Below, piece after piece: positions 51,492-63,867 of a stretch of 64,000 bases of DNA. The stretch's first letter is position 1. Each line of letters begins with the position of its first letter. The notes under the pieces were generated by a model that saw only the letters and a program-made list of their open reading frames with translations, searched no databases and was not told the DNA's origin. A program made the translations under genes and the position numbers. Source of the stretch: Plumapathes pennacea (Eukaryota > Cnidaria > Anthozoa > Antipatharia > Myriopathidae); NCBI GenBank assembly GCA_964036295.1, contig OZ038462.1:40715680-40779679 (forward strand), in the 5' to 3' direction.

Positions 51492-53462
51492 TAATGTTCC
51501 GCTTACGTAGAATCAACATGCAATATTAACAACTCATATAATAAAATATACTAGTATTTTGTGTCCAACTCCGAACGACAGTGAAACGAACTTGGGGTCA
51601 CCCAGATTTATTCTGAATTTACATTCTGTTTCATGAGTATAGTGCACTGTTTCGTGGGACAATTATTATTTATAACATAGTTGCGATATAAGCCAAGTTC
51701 TGATTGGTCGAAGAGCGTGCTCCATAACTTTATCGTGCACGCCCGTGCTCAATAATATGACGTGTCCGCATTGTCTGCCATAGTTCAAGGTGAATCTCAC
51801 GTTGTTTTAAAGCGACGACTTGAATTTCCTGGGTTCATCTTCAACAATGTACCGTTCAAAACATTTACATCGTCACAACTTCTAAAGTCAGCGCAGGCTG
51901 CTGGCTTTCACCACGGCAGGTTAACAGTACTTTCAGTGTTTTCGTCGATTAAACGACATCTTTTTATCGACTCTCATCAACTTTTAGATGACAAAAATGT
52001 TAGTAAGTTGTGGCGTGTTTTCAATCAGCCAATGAGAGAGTTTGCTTTTCCTTTTGCGCGTCGAAAGAGAATTTTGCATTCAATCAGAAATGAATATTTT
52101 TTTCGTAAGTTCGTGTGCCTATGTTATAAAAGAATTGGTTCATGCTTTTAGCTGTGCGTCTATCGAGTTATGGATGCACTTGGGAAGTTGGGAGAGCACT
52201 TGTGAAGCTAGAGTTGCTCTCGGCTACGCCGCGAGCAACTCTTACGCTTCTCTCGTGCTCTCCCAACTTCCCGCGTGCATTCATAACTCGATAGGCGCAC
52301 GCTAAGAATGAACCAATTCTTAAGTTTGAGATGGGTCCGTAGGGCTTGTCTTTCGATATATTACTATGGCTATACGTCTATTACTGTACGCTGTAAGAGT
52401 CCACAGATTGGAATACTCTTTATAGTCAGTGTTGCAGTGCGGTGCATGTTTCGCTCGGCGCAACACGACTTCCTGATATCCCCTTTTAGGTTCGCTTAAA
52501 ACTGGATTTTGAACAACCGGGCTAGCCTTTTTACACTCGGATAAAAGAACACAAGTGAAGCGACGGAAAAAAGACCGAAAGAAAGAAAGCTAGAGAGATC
52601 GTACAAAGAGATCATACAGAAAATCAAGACAGGGACAAACGAGACACGCCCGAGTGACAGAACAGAAACTCGGCCCAGATTAAGAGACTGGGTCAGAGGC
52701 AGAAACAGAATGGCAGGCAGAACAAAAACAGAGAAAACGTCTGATAAATGAACTAAAAGTTGATATGGGAAAGCTGACTTTTCGACGAAGAGCTAACCTC
52801 GAACTGCCGGCTTAAAATTGTCGTAATATTTAGCTTTAATTCCCACATCAACATTTAGTTGATTTATCATTTGTTCTATATTCACACCGGTGCAGTCCAA
52901 AACTAGCTATCACAATTTGGTACTAGCATTCGACTGTATCACGAAAACAAAAAAAAAAAAACAACAACAACAACAACAAAAAACAAAAGAAGACAGGCAA
53001 ATAGTGACACCCAGAAAGGGTCGGAAAGAGAAACCAAAAATTATATAGTGTGGGGAAAGGACTGGTACGATTTACCCAAAATGCCTTGATTTTGAGTTCA
53101 CTGACTATAGATGTGAATTATTTGGGGTCCCACTCAACATTTTGGGACTGGGTTACAATTTTACCTCCTACCCCTCCTTCAATGTTAGGGTGCTTGCTAT
53201 GAAGCCAACACTCTCCCAAGACAATGTAGTTTTACCTCGGGTTTTTACTTGCAAAATGACGCGATCAGCCCATCGCGTCTCACGTGACCGCCCGCCGAAG
53301 TGAATTAATTACAGCTTAGCAGTACTTATAACAGACATAATTATAGATATCCGGCTATACTGATTTCAAAAGCGATGCCCCGGTGCCCGTAGTTGACAAC
53401 CCAGTGGGAGCTATACCAATCCATTACAGTAATACAAGGTTGAACGGGTAGAAAGTAAAGCC
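51492..53462. other. Spacer 3' of the LITAF-domain gene
   Basis: Contains the 192-bp near-palindrome and a purine-rich stretch near 52560-52740. An open frame at 51762-52151 (+) has no recognisable motif and overlaps repeat-like sequence, so it is not called as a gene. Confidence 0.5.
52130..52321. mobile_element. 192-bp near-palindrome (foldback element)
   Basis: Begins AAGAATTGGTTCATGC and ends AATGAACCAATTCTT; the arms of about 95 bases match through CTATCGAGTTATG, GGGAAGTTGGGAGAGCAC and GAGTTGCTC, with the centre near 52226. No target duplication is obvious. Confidence 0.85.
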
Positions 53463-53942
53463 TCACTTGAGCCGGCGGGAAATGCCCACTTTGCGTCTGC
53501 AATTAGGGCACGTGTGCACAGTATCTTTGAGTCCGTCAATATACAGCGGGACGACACAGCAACCAGCCCAACAGCACAACGCTACCAGTGCACCGACGGC
53601 AAGCCAAGTGGCACTCCCAGGCTGATACATTAACGAAGTGATAATGTCCCTGTGACAGAATGGACATCTCATGGACACAGGAAAGTCGCTGTAGATGAAA
53701 TCCCCAGACGCAGCGAGGTACTTCATGTGAGATTCGTCTGGTTGTTGAACCAGTGTAGTTTGCATGACAGATTGCTGCGGTTTCGCGAGGTAACTAGGTT
53801 CATACGGAGTAAACCCAGCCCTCTGAAGAGACAAATTCCCATTTTGTAGTGGTTGCGGCTCAGTGACTGTCGGTGAATCAGTTTCTTCGCCTTTTAGTTC
53901 AATATCATCGCAATAACAGGCCGGGTCGGCTTTGTGCTCCAT
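53463..53942 (-). CDS. LITAF: LITAF-domain protein (LITAF/CDIP1-like), single exon, 159 aa
   Basis: The ATG at 53942-53940 is the first Met; upstream in-frame sequence has no ATG. The N-terminal 90 residues are polar and disordered. The C terminus is a LITAF domain: first zinc-binding pair CPFC (about residue 92), a hydrophobic membrane-inserting stretch (ATWLAVGALVALCCWAGCCV) and the second motif HTCPNC. Family members sit on the cytosolic face of late endosomes and lysosomes as monotopic proteins, with zinc joining the two cysteine pairs. No PPxY motif is present in the N-terminal part, unlike vertebrate LITAF. It ends GISRRLK. Intronless here; the reading frame is intact, so it could be a working gene or a preserved retrocopy. 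Confidence 0.88.
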   Translation of the reverse strand: MEHKADPACYCDDIELKGEETDSPTVTEPQPLQNGNLSLQRAGFTPYEPSYLAKPQQSVMQTTLVQQPDESHMKYLAASGDFIYSDFPVSMRCPFCHRDIITSLMYQPGSATWLAVGALVALCCWAGCCVVPLYIDGLKDTVHTCPNCRRKVGISRRLK

Positions 53943-54885
53943 TTGCAATTTTTAACGTAGCGTTTGTATGAGCCACGAGTCACCCGGCGAAAGTTCCCAA
54001 CGTTGCTGCGGTAGGCCCCACGCGAAATTTGTGGTTTTAGTCAGAGTCTAGAACGACTGAAGCATGCCCATGTGGATTACTTGTGCCATTCCCAGCACAA
54101 CAACGACTATGGTTTACGCTGAATGCACCAAGGATGATATTGCGCGACCACTAATCTTTAGGAATGCTGCAGAGGTATTCGAGGTTTGTCATTGTTTCAC
54201 GATAAGTATCTTTCCTGCTGAGATGACAGGGAAAAAATGTCACGCGAGTGTTTGTACAAAGCCAAACAACTCGTTGAGCTGGAAACAATGAAAATTATGA
54301 CAAGCATCAATGAAATAGAAACTAGGAAAACTATAAAAAGAAGTGAGGAACAAAAGCTCGGACGCAAATCAACCCGGTGTGCTCTTCGTGGTTTTTCGTT
54401 TTTCAGTTGACTGATGCAAACACAGGCAGTACCATTCGGAACAAATTACATTACAGTGCTGGCAAGCTGCCATTTATATTGATCAGTAATTAGCGTCACC
54501 AAGATTTTGTTCCCAGATATTAAGGCATTGCCAAAGAAAACAGTATCTTGCATTGAAGCCGCCCGTGCGTCCGTTCAGGTCCAATGAACGAAAAATTGAT
54601 TATCATCCCTTGGTTGGGTAGTTACACATCCGAGACGGGTCTGGATAAATCCAAGGAGATATTCCATGTAAAAAATGCATACGGAGCTGTTTGTTTAGTG
54701 CTGTGGGCCTAATCGGCCAAGTCTCACCAGTGTTTGGTTACTTTCCCACCCCTCCCCTGTGAAACCCACACCATTTCCGCTGACCGTGTGATTTCGCAGG
54801 TGTTGTTCAATAGCGCAGCTGTGTTTTTCAGTTTTCGCACGCTCGTCGGCGTTCCCGCGGCGTCAGATCTTATCCGCATGGGAAA
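53943..54885. other. Shared divergent promoter region of the LITAF and + strand CUB genes
   Basis: The 943 bases lie between the start codons of two genes transcribed away from each other, so both promoters, or one bidirectional one, should be here. No TATA box is evident at either edge. A + strand frame at 54064-54291 has no recognisable content. Confidence 0.45.
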
Positions 54886-57800
54886 ATGATCGCCCAAACG
54901 TACAGCCAATGCCTCATGGGTGAGTCAAGTCTACTGTACCTGTGTTTATCTCGGGTGGGTTGAAACTTTCGAGTTCGATCAAGTGTTCTTGAATATTGCG
55001 CGTGGTCAGGTACACTTTTGAGTGTATTCAGACGATAAATCTGTTTTCGACTGATTTGTTTGCTCTCCGTTCTGATCAAACATGTAAAGCCTTGTTAGAA
55101 CTTAGTCTTTGCGTTGCTGAGGCATTAAATTATGATGGGATCGACAAATATATATTCAGCTGCCTTTGGCAATTCTGACATGTTTTATGCATCGACTGTT
55201 ACAGTAGTAGATGCTAACAGATTCATGATCTGTACACAGAAACCATTAGAAATGTCACAGTGTTCCTCATCCTCTAGAAGCTGTTAGTCACATATATTAT
55301 ATATATGAGCTAGCCCAGGCAGTATAATATTTCACATGTTGGTAAAAATGTATTGTAAATGTACGCCACACCTGTGGGTAACTTGTGACACTGATAATAA
55401 TCTTTATCTTGTCTAATTTTACAGCCGTACTCACCGTTTTGGTAGCACTAGTGCAAAGTAAGTATTACACATTATATGGTGACTACTGTAACTATACGTA
55501 CATTAAAGAATGATGTAGGTATCTTAAGGGGCTTTTAATACATGATATTCCAAGGAATGACATATTCAGCTATGATAACACTGTTGGCACTGCACTACCC
55601 GTCCAATAACTCACCACGAAGAATCATGTACTGTATAACAAATCAGGTTATAAATATTGTAACATTTTTTTTTATCCATTTTTAATCTAAATTCGATTAT
55701 GCCTTGCCTTTGTGTGCAGTACATGAGCATACAAATACTTGCCTGTGTACTGTATGAGTGTCATTTGAATCTGTGCATGCAAACATGTGTGCAGTACTTC
55801 CTTTGGCAAAGATTCTTCTGCATGATCATTGCTTTTATAATCAATGTACTAAAATCTATTTCAGACACATCACCAGCTTGCAAGTCACATGGTGCGGCAC
55901 CAAGTCCTCAACCTCTGATTGCATATACCTCTCTGGGACAAGAATTACACAGCCCAGACTATCCATCACAATACCCCACACATACAATATGTCTCTGGGA
56001 GATTAAAGCCACTAGAGGAGTGGTAAAAGTGACATTTTCCAGCTTTGACTTAGAAGAAAGTGTTTCATGTTCTCGGGATTACCTCGAAGCCGTTGACAGA
56101 TCTTCAGGAATTGATCAGTCAGTTGGGAAGTACTGTGGCTCTGTGTCACCTCTCGTAATATACTCCAGCGATTCTGTGTTAACTCTGCGATTTGTGAGTG
56201 AGGGATTCAGGACCTTAAATAAAGGATTCAGTTTACGGTATCAGGCAGTTTCTGAAGGTGAGTCTTACATCTTGTAGTTTCTGAGGCTACAGATATCCTA
56301 CTGTAGCAAATAAAATTTACCTTGACACCTGACAAGGTATTTTTGGATTAATCTTAGAACAAAGAAACCTTTGTCATTCTTTAGTAAGTTCCCAAAGAAC
56401 TTTAATTAGCATAATTATTAATAAATTTTATTAGTTTGAGAAGCTAAGCTAGGATTCTACATTCCTCATATCTTGAGGATCAATAAACCCAGTGAGCCAA
56501 AGGAAGGATATTGTATCCCTGGTCAATCCTTGAGTTTATGACACAGTAACATTGCTTCCAGTGGGAAGTGGGTGGTTGGTGTGAGCAGAACTGATCATGG
56601 TATTTTGTCCCTTCTTTGGTCCTTTTTAATTAACCTTAGTTTTTTAAAACATTATTTAAATAGCATTATTTAGGTTGTCAGTGGAATTAATTTAGATAAG
56701 TTTAATGGGAACATTCTTATAACATTTTATGTTTAATACTGGTGGACATAATTATTTTGACATTTTACTTCACAGATGAGATTACTCCGTATTTTTATTG
56801 AATCTATAGTCATGCAGACTGTGTAAAGACAGTCCATACCAGCTTTTTAGATGAAAAGTGCATATCTTCCCACATGACATTGGCCAATTTTTTACATATG
56901 AATACATGTATAGGTTTATCATTCTTTTGTCTTCTTCATGACATGCCTGATCTTGCATGGCTATCCAAAACATCCTGGTTTAAATCAAATTTGAGATTTA
57001 TTTTCCTGCACAGTTGTCAAATGAAACTGAGAGGTCCATGACCACTCAAATAAGTACAGTACATTCTGATAGTATAACTGTAGTGTTCACGTTGTAGTCA
57101 AGCATATAGTTCATATTTTTTGCATCATAAAGCTTAAGTTGGAAAGTGAAACAAGGCAATATGAAAGAGTTTTGCATTGTGGTGAGAATGTACTCCCACA
57201 GCAGTATATATGACTGCCAACAGACTGAGTTCACACACTAGAGTGTGATGCTGATTGAAGATAATTGACATGGGATCGGAATCACGTTGTACAACGAGTC
57301 TTACTCAAAAAAAGAAGGGGGGGGGGGGAGGGGTCATTTGAGGAGTTTTAAGATCTGACATCATAGTCATCACGGTACACATCTTAGGGGGGAGGGGAGT
57401 GGGTCCAACTCACTGCATATCTGCACAGCCGTTGCACAGACATATTCAGAATAAGGGGTATTCTGCAGTTTAAAGCCCAAAAGAATCACAGTACATCTTT
57501 GTACGTTTTCTTAAACGGTTAAGTATCAGGACCATGTTTGATGTTTTACTGACATAATTGAGAAAGACTGGACGTGTAATACGTTATTTGTCTGAATAGA
57601 TTCACACACAAATCCCTATACAGCAGCTTCAGTCGGCCGTGACTTCAGGTTCCTGTGTGAGCTGTCTGTGGTTTGACTCTATCCCTTTGTTTTGTTTTTT
57701 TTTTTTTTGTTCTTTTTTTTTTTGTTTTTTTTTTTTTCTCAACAAAAGAAATAATTTTTAGAGTGGTTATAGTCTAAATGATGGTCGAGTCGGAAAGCAA

Positions 57801-58901
57801 TTACTACCTCATTTTTAATTGCGTTGTGGAGATGGTTGGTTGATTTCTCAACGTTTATGTTATCCATGCAACGTAAAAATATGCGCTATGCATGACTGCA
57901 AATGTATCATTAAAAAACTGCGCTTTGGACTAGTACGGATTATATAAAAATATATAAAGAACTTAGTAAAACATTTGCTCATTTTAGTAGCTTTCCCCAA
58001 GAGAGAGATTGAGTATCATATTATGTTTTTACAGGCAGTTTTAGAATAATTTTTGAAATGACGAGGTATGTAAACCAGTCACAATGTCAACAATTAGCTT
58101 GTTTTTAGAATGCTAATCCCTATGAGAACCAATTTTGGCCTGTGTCAGACTAGAGATAAAACGCCGTATAATGCGTCAGATTGTATAACGTTGATTTGGA
58201 TAACGCTGTGCAGAAAGCGGTGGCTCACGTTGAGTGAAAGTTCATTTGGATTCCTTTTTCTTAATGACGCTCGAAATGTCAGCCAACGCATCACTGAACA
58301 ACGATATTAACATTTTGTGTCTATTTATAGCAAACGCGTCCGTCTTCTGTTCACCGGGCAAAGAAAACGATAGACTTCAAAACCTCCGATCATCGGGAGA
58401 AATCTACAGCCCTAACTACCCTGCAAATTATCCCGACCGCATCGCCTGTACATGGACTCTCGTCGTTCCCGATGGCAAATCGGTAAAACTCGAGTTCCTT
58501 GATTTTGACCTGAAGGGTCATTGCAGAAACGACACTTGTGACGACGCGCAAGATTACGTTGAGGTGCGTGATGGGCAAAGCTACATGAGTTCCAAGAAAG
58601 GCAGGTTTTGTGGTGATTCTATGAGCAACAAGAATCTGCCTGTGCAGATTTCTGAAGGTCGCTATATGTGGGTTAGGTTCCAAGCTTCCAACCGAACAAA
58701 CCAAAAGTGGAGGGGATTCAGAGCCAAGTTTAAAGCTGTGGACTTGAATTGTAAGTACAATCCAAGGCTCGCTTGATCAAGCTAATTCTTTTCCTCTTGG
58801 CCATTCAATAAATCTGCAGGGTTTTGGAAAAAAACAAAAACAAAACAAAACAAACAAAGCAAAGCAAAGCAAAACTAAACAAAACTAAACAAAAAAAAAA
58901 C

Positions 58902-58933
<32 letters not shown>

Positions 58934-60623
58934 ACAAAAAATTAGAATAAGAAAATAATCAAACAAAACAAAACTAAATGAATTAAACAGGTTTCTCCCT
59001 CTCTCAAGACGTACCAAGGGCGTTCTGTTATGAGCAAAACCATCGCATTTTTAACATGATATTGGTCGTCCAGATGGTCTAATTTCTTTATTCCTTTATA
59101 TTTCATTCATCATTCGATAACTTGTCTGACGTCGTGGTTCTTTCTTTTGAGGATGGCCATATGTACATATCTGTATATAATAGATACCAAGCTATACGAA
59201 CCCTCAATAAAATGCATTACTTAATAGTGCTATTTTTAGTGTCTACTTGCGTAATTGTTATAGTGTCGCAATGAAAACAATAATTGTTTTCATTGTCTAC
59301 CTTCACACTCCGTACTAGCCCGCTTTCACTCTACTATCAAGCCACGCCTTATACCTTAAATCATTTTAATCTGAGGTCATTTTTGTCTCTGCTGCACGTT
59401 TAGCGATATTTGTCCCCGGTGTGTGCAGTCCCATAGCCCCAGACTCCATCAACAACAACCTAAAGTTGAGTGGCTCATCCGGGACTTTCAGCAGCCCGAA
59501 TTTCCCCTCCAGTTACCCGCCGAGCATGAGCTGTACCTGGGTGATTACGGTTCCCGTCGGCAAGAGAGTGGAACTGATCTTCGATACCTTCAGTACAGAA
59601 AATCGTCACCATGATTCTTGTGATACAGACAGCGATTATGTAGAAGTTCGCGATGGGAAATACCCTCACAGCGACACGATTCAATCAAGCTGTGGTGCTG
59701 AAATTCCTGCCGCTGTGTACTCCCACGATCGATACCTGTCGGTCCAGTTTGTGTCCAACTCCAACTCCCACACTTCTAGAGGATTTAAAGCACACTACCG
59801 CGCAGTGGACAAGGAATGTAAGTCAGTCATCCAAAATGGCAGCTCTTTTCCTAGTCCTTACCCTTCGTTCCCCGCCCTTTTTTCTCTGACTATGCTTAGT
59901 TTTCTTTACTTTTTTTCGAGCCGTTTGAAAGCACGAGGGTGACGACAAACGGAACGTAGAAACGTCGAATAAGAGTACAGTGACGTCAGTCCATGAGAAA
60001 CTGGTTCACTCCTGATCTTATGCAGTAGGAAATTCTCCCAACCACTGAAGAAATGTATTAGTGATTTACTAAGAATTGATAGTTTAATCAGACTTTATCT
60101 GAGCGAGGTATCAGTTGTTAAATTCTCCATACTGCTTGATATTAAACAATTCCAGAAACACAAGCCCCATATTTAGTAGATTTAAAAGCATGATCCCTTT
60201 GATGATTCCGTTCCAGCAATTTCAGAAATCTTGATCGGCGTGGTGGTTGGCTGTTTATTCTTCGTCGGGATGTGCATCTGTTTGGTGTGTTGCGTGAAGA
60301 AACGCAGCAATTCAAGACAGGGAACCACGCGACCTCCCTCAAACCCACGACAACGTCAACAGCGACGTCAGCTCCTACCCAAACCTGATGACGAACCGCA
60401 CGTCCAGCCGAGTGGTGTCACCTACCCGCCACACCCTGTGGGTTACATGCCTCAGCCATCTATGGAAATAACGATGTATCCAACAGAACCACCGCCACCT
60501 TACTCAGAAGGTGTGCCACCCCCGTACCCCGGGCCGAGTGCCCAACAACGAGAACAGCCGCATCCATTGCAACAAGAAGACACTCCCAACCTAATTCTAA
60601 CCACAAACTCTACAAACTTCTAG
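54886..60623 (+). CDS. Three-CUB single-pass membrane protein with PPxY tail, six exons, 566 aa
   Basis: Exons 54886-54919, 55425-55457, 55865-56257, 58331-58750, 59404-59817 and 60217-60623; every junction is phase 1 and the total (1,701 nt) is an exact open frame. The first two exons make the signal peptide (MIAQTYSQCLM-AVLTVLVALVQ). CUB 1 is about residues 26-150 (SPDYPSQYPTHTICLWEI), CUB 2 157-291 (SPNYPANYPDRIACTWTL, DYVEVRDG), CUB 3 300-429 (SPNFPSSYPPSMSCTWVI, DYVEVRDGK). The transmembrane helix is 436-458 (ILIGVVVGCLFFVGMCICLV), then KKR and a 108-residue tail with PPPPYSEG and PPPYPGP. One CUB per exon. PPxY motifs suggest WW-domain/NEDD4-type binding (inference). The closest relative in view is the minus-strand gene at 42160-45859. 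Confidence 0.9.
57661..57740. repeat. Poly-T tract in CUB gene intron 3
   Basis: Several T runs broken by single G or C lie near 57690-57737. A G-rich run is near 57318. The rest of this 2.1-kb intron (56258-58330) shows nothing recognisable. Confidence 0.7.
58829..58975. repeat. AAAAC/AAAGC-type minisatellite in CUB gene intron 4
   Basis: Repeating CAAAACAAAACAAAC, AGCAAAGC and ACTAAACAAA units over about 145 bp; no coding content. Confidence 0.85.
60010..60150 (-). repeat. Dispersed repeat family, copy 6 (CUB gene intron 5)
   Basis: Contains GGAAATTCTCCCAACCACTG, AGAATTGATAGTTTAATCAG and TCTGAGCGAGGTATCA, related to the other copies (opposite orientation). Confidence 0.5.
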
Positions 60624-61488
60624 AAGCAGTGGTTTTGCTAATGGCAGGAGTTTGAGTATTAGACTCACCAGAGCGAATATCAGCTGACTGTCATGTCAGT
60701 GACGTGGTACGATCATCTGTAGACATCAAAGCGGAAAAAAACTTGTTTGGAAATGAGTTTTACACCGAGTTTTCTTTTTGGCCAAATTTCTCTGGTCATG
60801 CTGCTTTGCCAGCGCGCTCTGGCTACCCTGGCCAGCGTCTAGCAGCACAAGTCCAGCGGTCTCATTTTTGTCAGCCCACCCCGCATACGTACATCTATAT
60901 CGCATACCCGCATCCCCCTGCTGTACGTACATCACAAAACCACGGCAGGGGGGGAGGGGATGTAACGATATGTACTTATGATTAGTAATCGTGTAAGGCA
61001 GCGGATGTCCTGTTTCATACGGTACGCCTCAGCACCTTGAAGGACGACAGACTTTACAAGCCAAGTGGAAGACGTCCTTGTAAGTTCATTGCACGGATGC
61101 TTTTTCATAATATCTTGTCACTATCTGCTTAATCCGGTCACTTATATTTTTGTACAATCACACGATTTTTGGTAAATCATAGTACCCACTATACCAACCG
61201 CTTACAAAGCACGGTAAAAACAGAGGTAATATAGTGAATCAGAGAAGTCCAGGAAGATTTATGACTAGATATCCTAATTTATAGAAACTGTTAATATAAT
61301 TAGCTAGTACTTTACGCAATTTGTTAACTGTCTGTGAATTAATGCTATTCAGAATTATTAAAGTTGAGATCTCTCTGTGAATACTAAATGGGTTTGGTGT
61401 TTATTCTCTCACTGTGTAACACAAGTAAAGCTAATTACTCACATCATATGTTTTAACTTTTTGCCTTTTGTAATTTTTAGTTTTCTTA

Positions 61489-61760
61489 AAGCCTTGGCCA
61501 AACGAGATGCAAGTTGGCGCAAGTCGATGTAAGTTCGACATGACAGTAAACTTGCATCGGCTTGCTAAAGGGTGGCCAACGAGACGCAAGTTGATGCAAG
61601 CTCATGCAAGTTTTGTAAAAAAATTTTTTTTTTTTTTTTTTTTTTTGGTTCTGACTGAGAGTCCGAGTCAGATGTCTCGCTTGAGCTGGAAAAACTTGCG
61701 TCGACTTGCATGAAAATTTGAACATGTTCAAATTCGAAGTCTATGCAAGCCAGGTTTGAA
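61489..61760. mobile_element. MITE, truncated copy of the element at 44172
   Basis: Begins AAGCCTTGGCCAAACGAG and keeps the same order of GCAAGTTGATGCAAGCTC, poly-T and AACTTGCGTCGACTTGCATG blocks, then loses similarity before the right terminal repeat. Confidence 0.75.
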
Positions 61761-61836
61761 AACTTGTATCTCATGGTTAGTGTCTGTATCTCATCACCTC
61801 GATCCCCCCATCTGTTGTAAAGCCAATAAACCCTAC

Positions 61837-62070
61837 GGACCGATTTTTTAAACATGGTTTGGACCGCGGTTAAGAAAGTCCTGTTCTAAACAAGATTCAA
61901 ACAACAGCCATGCTTACCGGACAACGGCCAAACGTCTTTATAAACCGACTCAGATCCATGTTCTAAAAATGCAATTTAACGCTTTACTAACCCTGTTGTA
62001 CGGCGTCCGTTTAAACTTCAATTTAGCAATAAACCAGGTATAAGTTAGACTTTGTTTAAAAAATCGGCCC
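61837..62070. mobile_element. MITE, 234 bp
   Basis: GGACCGATTTTTTAAACA (61837) and TGTTTAAAAAATCGGCCC (to 62070) are inverted with one mismatch. No coding capacity. Confidence 0.7.
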
Positions 62071-63738
62071 TGCATGTTTTCTGATGACTGTCGAAAATCA
62101 AAGTAATAACACCGCCAACAGAGACTAAGAAATACTTCAACCAATCAGAAGTCAAAGTAATTCACAGAGCTTTACTATAAAGAAATAAATCAGCAGTGAG
62201 ATGCAACGCCATCGGCGAGATTCATTTGCTTGCATGAGAAGATCGCAATGGTGTTTTTCTTTTGTTCCTGATTGGCCAAGAATGCTCCCAAACTTAGTTT
62301 GGATGCCAATCTGAAAGCGTAAGAAACGCAGAACCTAAGCAATCACAAGATTATACCTTCGACAGTCGTACGAAAACAGGTCTGTACCAAGCAAAAATTC
62401 GGCGTGACACTTGGTTGCCGAGGTTGTCAAGATGACACCATTTTACTGAAACTGAGATTAAATAACTATAACAGCTTGGGTTAAACCAAGAAGCCAATTA
62501 CTATAATATAGCCCAGTGCCGCCAAGGTTATGAATCATTATTACCTGGGTATATTATTAAATCGGCAACCACGACAGCAACAACTGTTTCTGTTAAGATA
62601 TGTGGTCATATCACATCTTTGCAGAACTGAAACTCAATAAATTAAACACGATATATACCCACAGACACTTTCAGATTATTTTACAGCACATTCCAACCAG
62701 AAGTTAATTATTAAAAGCACGAACACATCAATATAAACTAAACACCAAAACATCGACCCCGCAACATACCGTTTTGATTTATCCATGTCGCTCTTTTCTT
62801 TCAGCGTAAAGGAGAATAGAGCGAAAAGACCCTCACTTTCGTACGGCTACAAGGTAGTTCTGCAAACAGAAAAAAGAAACAATTAGAAAGCACATTAGTT
62901 TGAACCACAAATACAACAGTGCTTTGAATCTTGAATTATTTACCAGCCAGCACAGCACCATGCAGTAAGCATGCTAAGTCAGTTGACGTGTGAATATGTC
63001 AAAACAAAACCACAAAATAGATTGACTATGAATACAGAAGCAATACTTCTTGCAATAACTTCTGTCTACAAGAGCACCGTCTTGTGTCTCGAGCCGATAG
63101 CTGCGGACTCGCGTTTGTCCATTGCTTCGGCCGATCCCCACTACGCACCGTAAAACTGACCCTTAAAACCTTTGGTTGTCTCTCCATTTTCAAGGTTTTC
63201 TTTTATTCTTTAAACTTAAGCTGCTTTCAGCCAGTACATCATCAATCTTCCAGGATGACATAATGTACCTCTATTCCAAATGTGTATTCTGTGACAGTGT
63301 GTATAAGTTGCATTTTGCGGCGATCGTAGATCAGGCCGTTGAGAACGTTTTTTTATGACGTTAAAGGAATAGCTAGAGGCACTACTGACTTCCATTGTTT
63401 ATCCATGTATTGTTTTAACTTGAAAGTTGCTAATCACATATATAAACCGTGTTTTACTTTCGGATGTGATAACGCGTTACTAGGTTGTGCTGACTTGCCA
63501 CAGTATCAGCATTTTAGTAGATCTGAGAGTCGATTGCACGTCGGATAGTTAGTGGGTAACAGAGCTATCTCCATAACAATTTTCACCAAAGTTGTAGTAT
63601 TATTGTTACTGATTTTTCCCTAGCTATACAGTATTATCATGCATGACGTGCGTGGAGCTAACTGACGAGGACCACTTCTTGGGTTGAACACAGAGAAGAG
63701 CGCGGCTTAGCTTAATTTTCACAAGTGCGTCCCCAACA

Positions 63739-63867
63739 ATGTGGTTCGAATTTCCCGCAACGCTCATTCTGGTACTTTGGACATCGCTTGCGACTCGGAC
63801 GAACTTATCGGTGGAATGCAGCACTCCGACATTTTCAGCCGGCAGCTTTGTCACTGGACGAGTTAAT
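63739..63867 (+). CDS. Possible first exon of a secreted or membrane protein
   Basis: ATG at 63739 opens MWFEFPATLILVLWTSLATR, a good signal peptide with a hydrophobic core, followed by TNLSVECSTPTFSAGSFVTG. The frame meets TAA at 63868, so splicing would have to occur just before it; GTTAAT at 63862 is a weak donor. The window ends 130 bases later, so the model cannot be tested. The protein family is unknown. Confidence 0.3.

Larger units (their letters stand above)
60624..63738. other. Intergenic region after the + strand CUB gene
   Basis: No gene recognised. Contains two inverted-repeat elements (61489-61760, 61837-62070). The first few hundred bases are probably 3' UTR, but no clear polyadenylation signal stands out. 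Confidence 0.5.

Noticed and set aside
51762..52151. 129-aa + strand open frame
   Set aside because: No recognisable motif, and it runs into the 192-bp foldback; kept only as spacer sequence.
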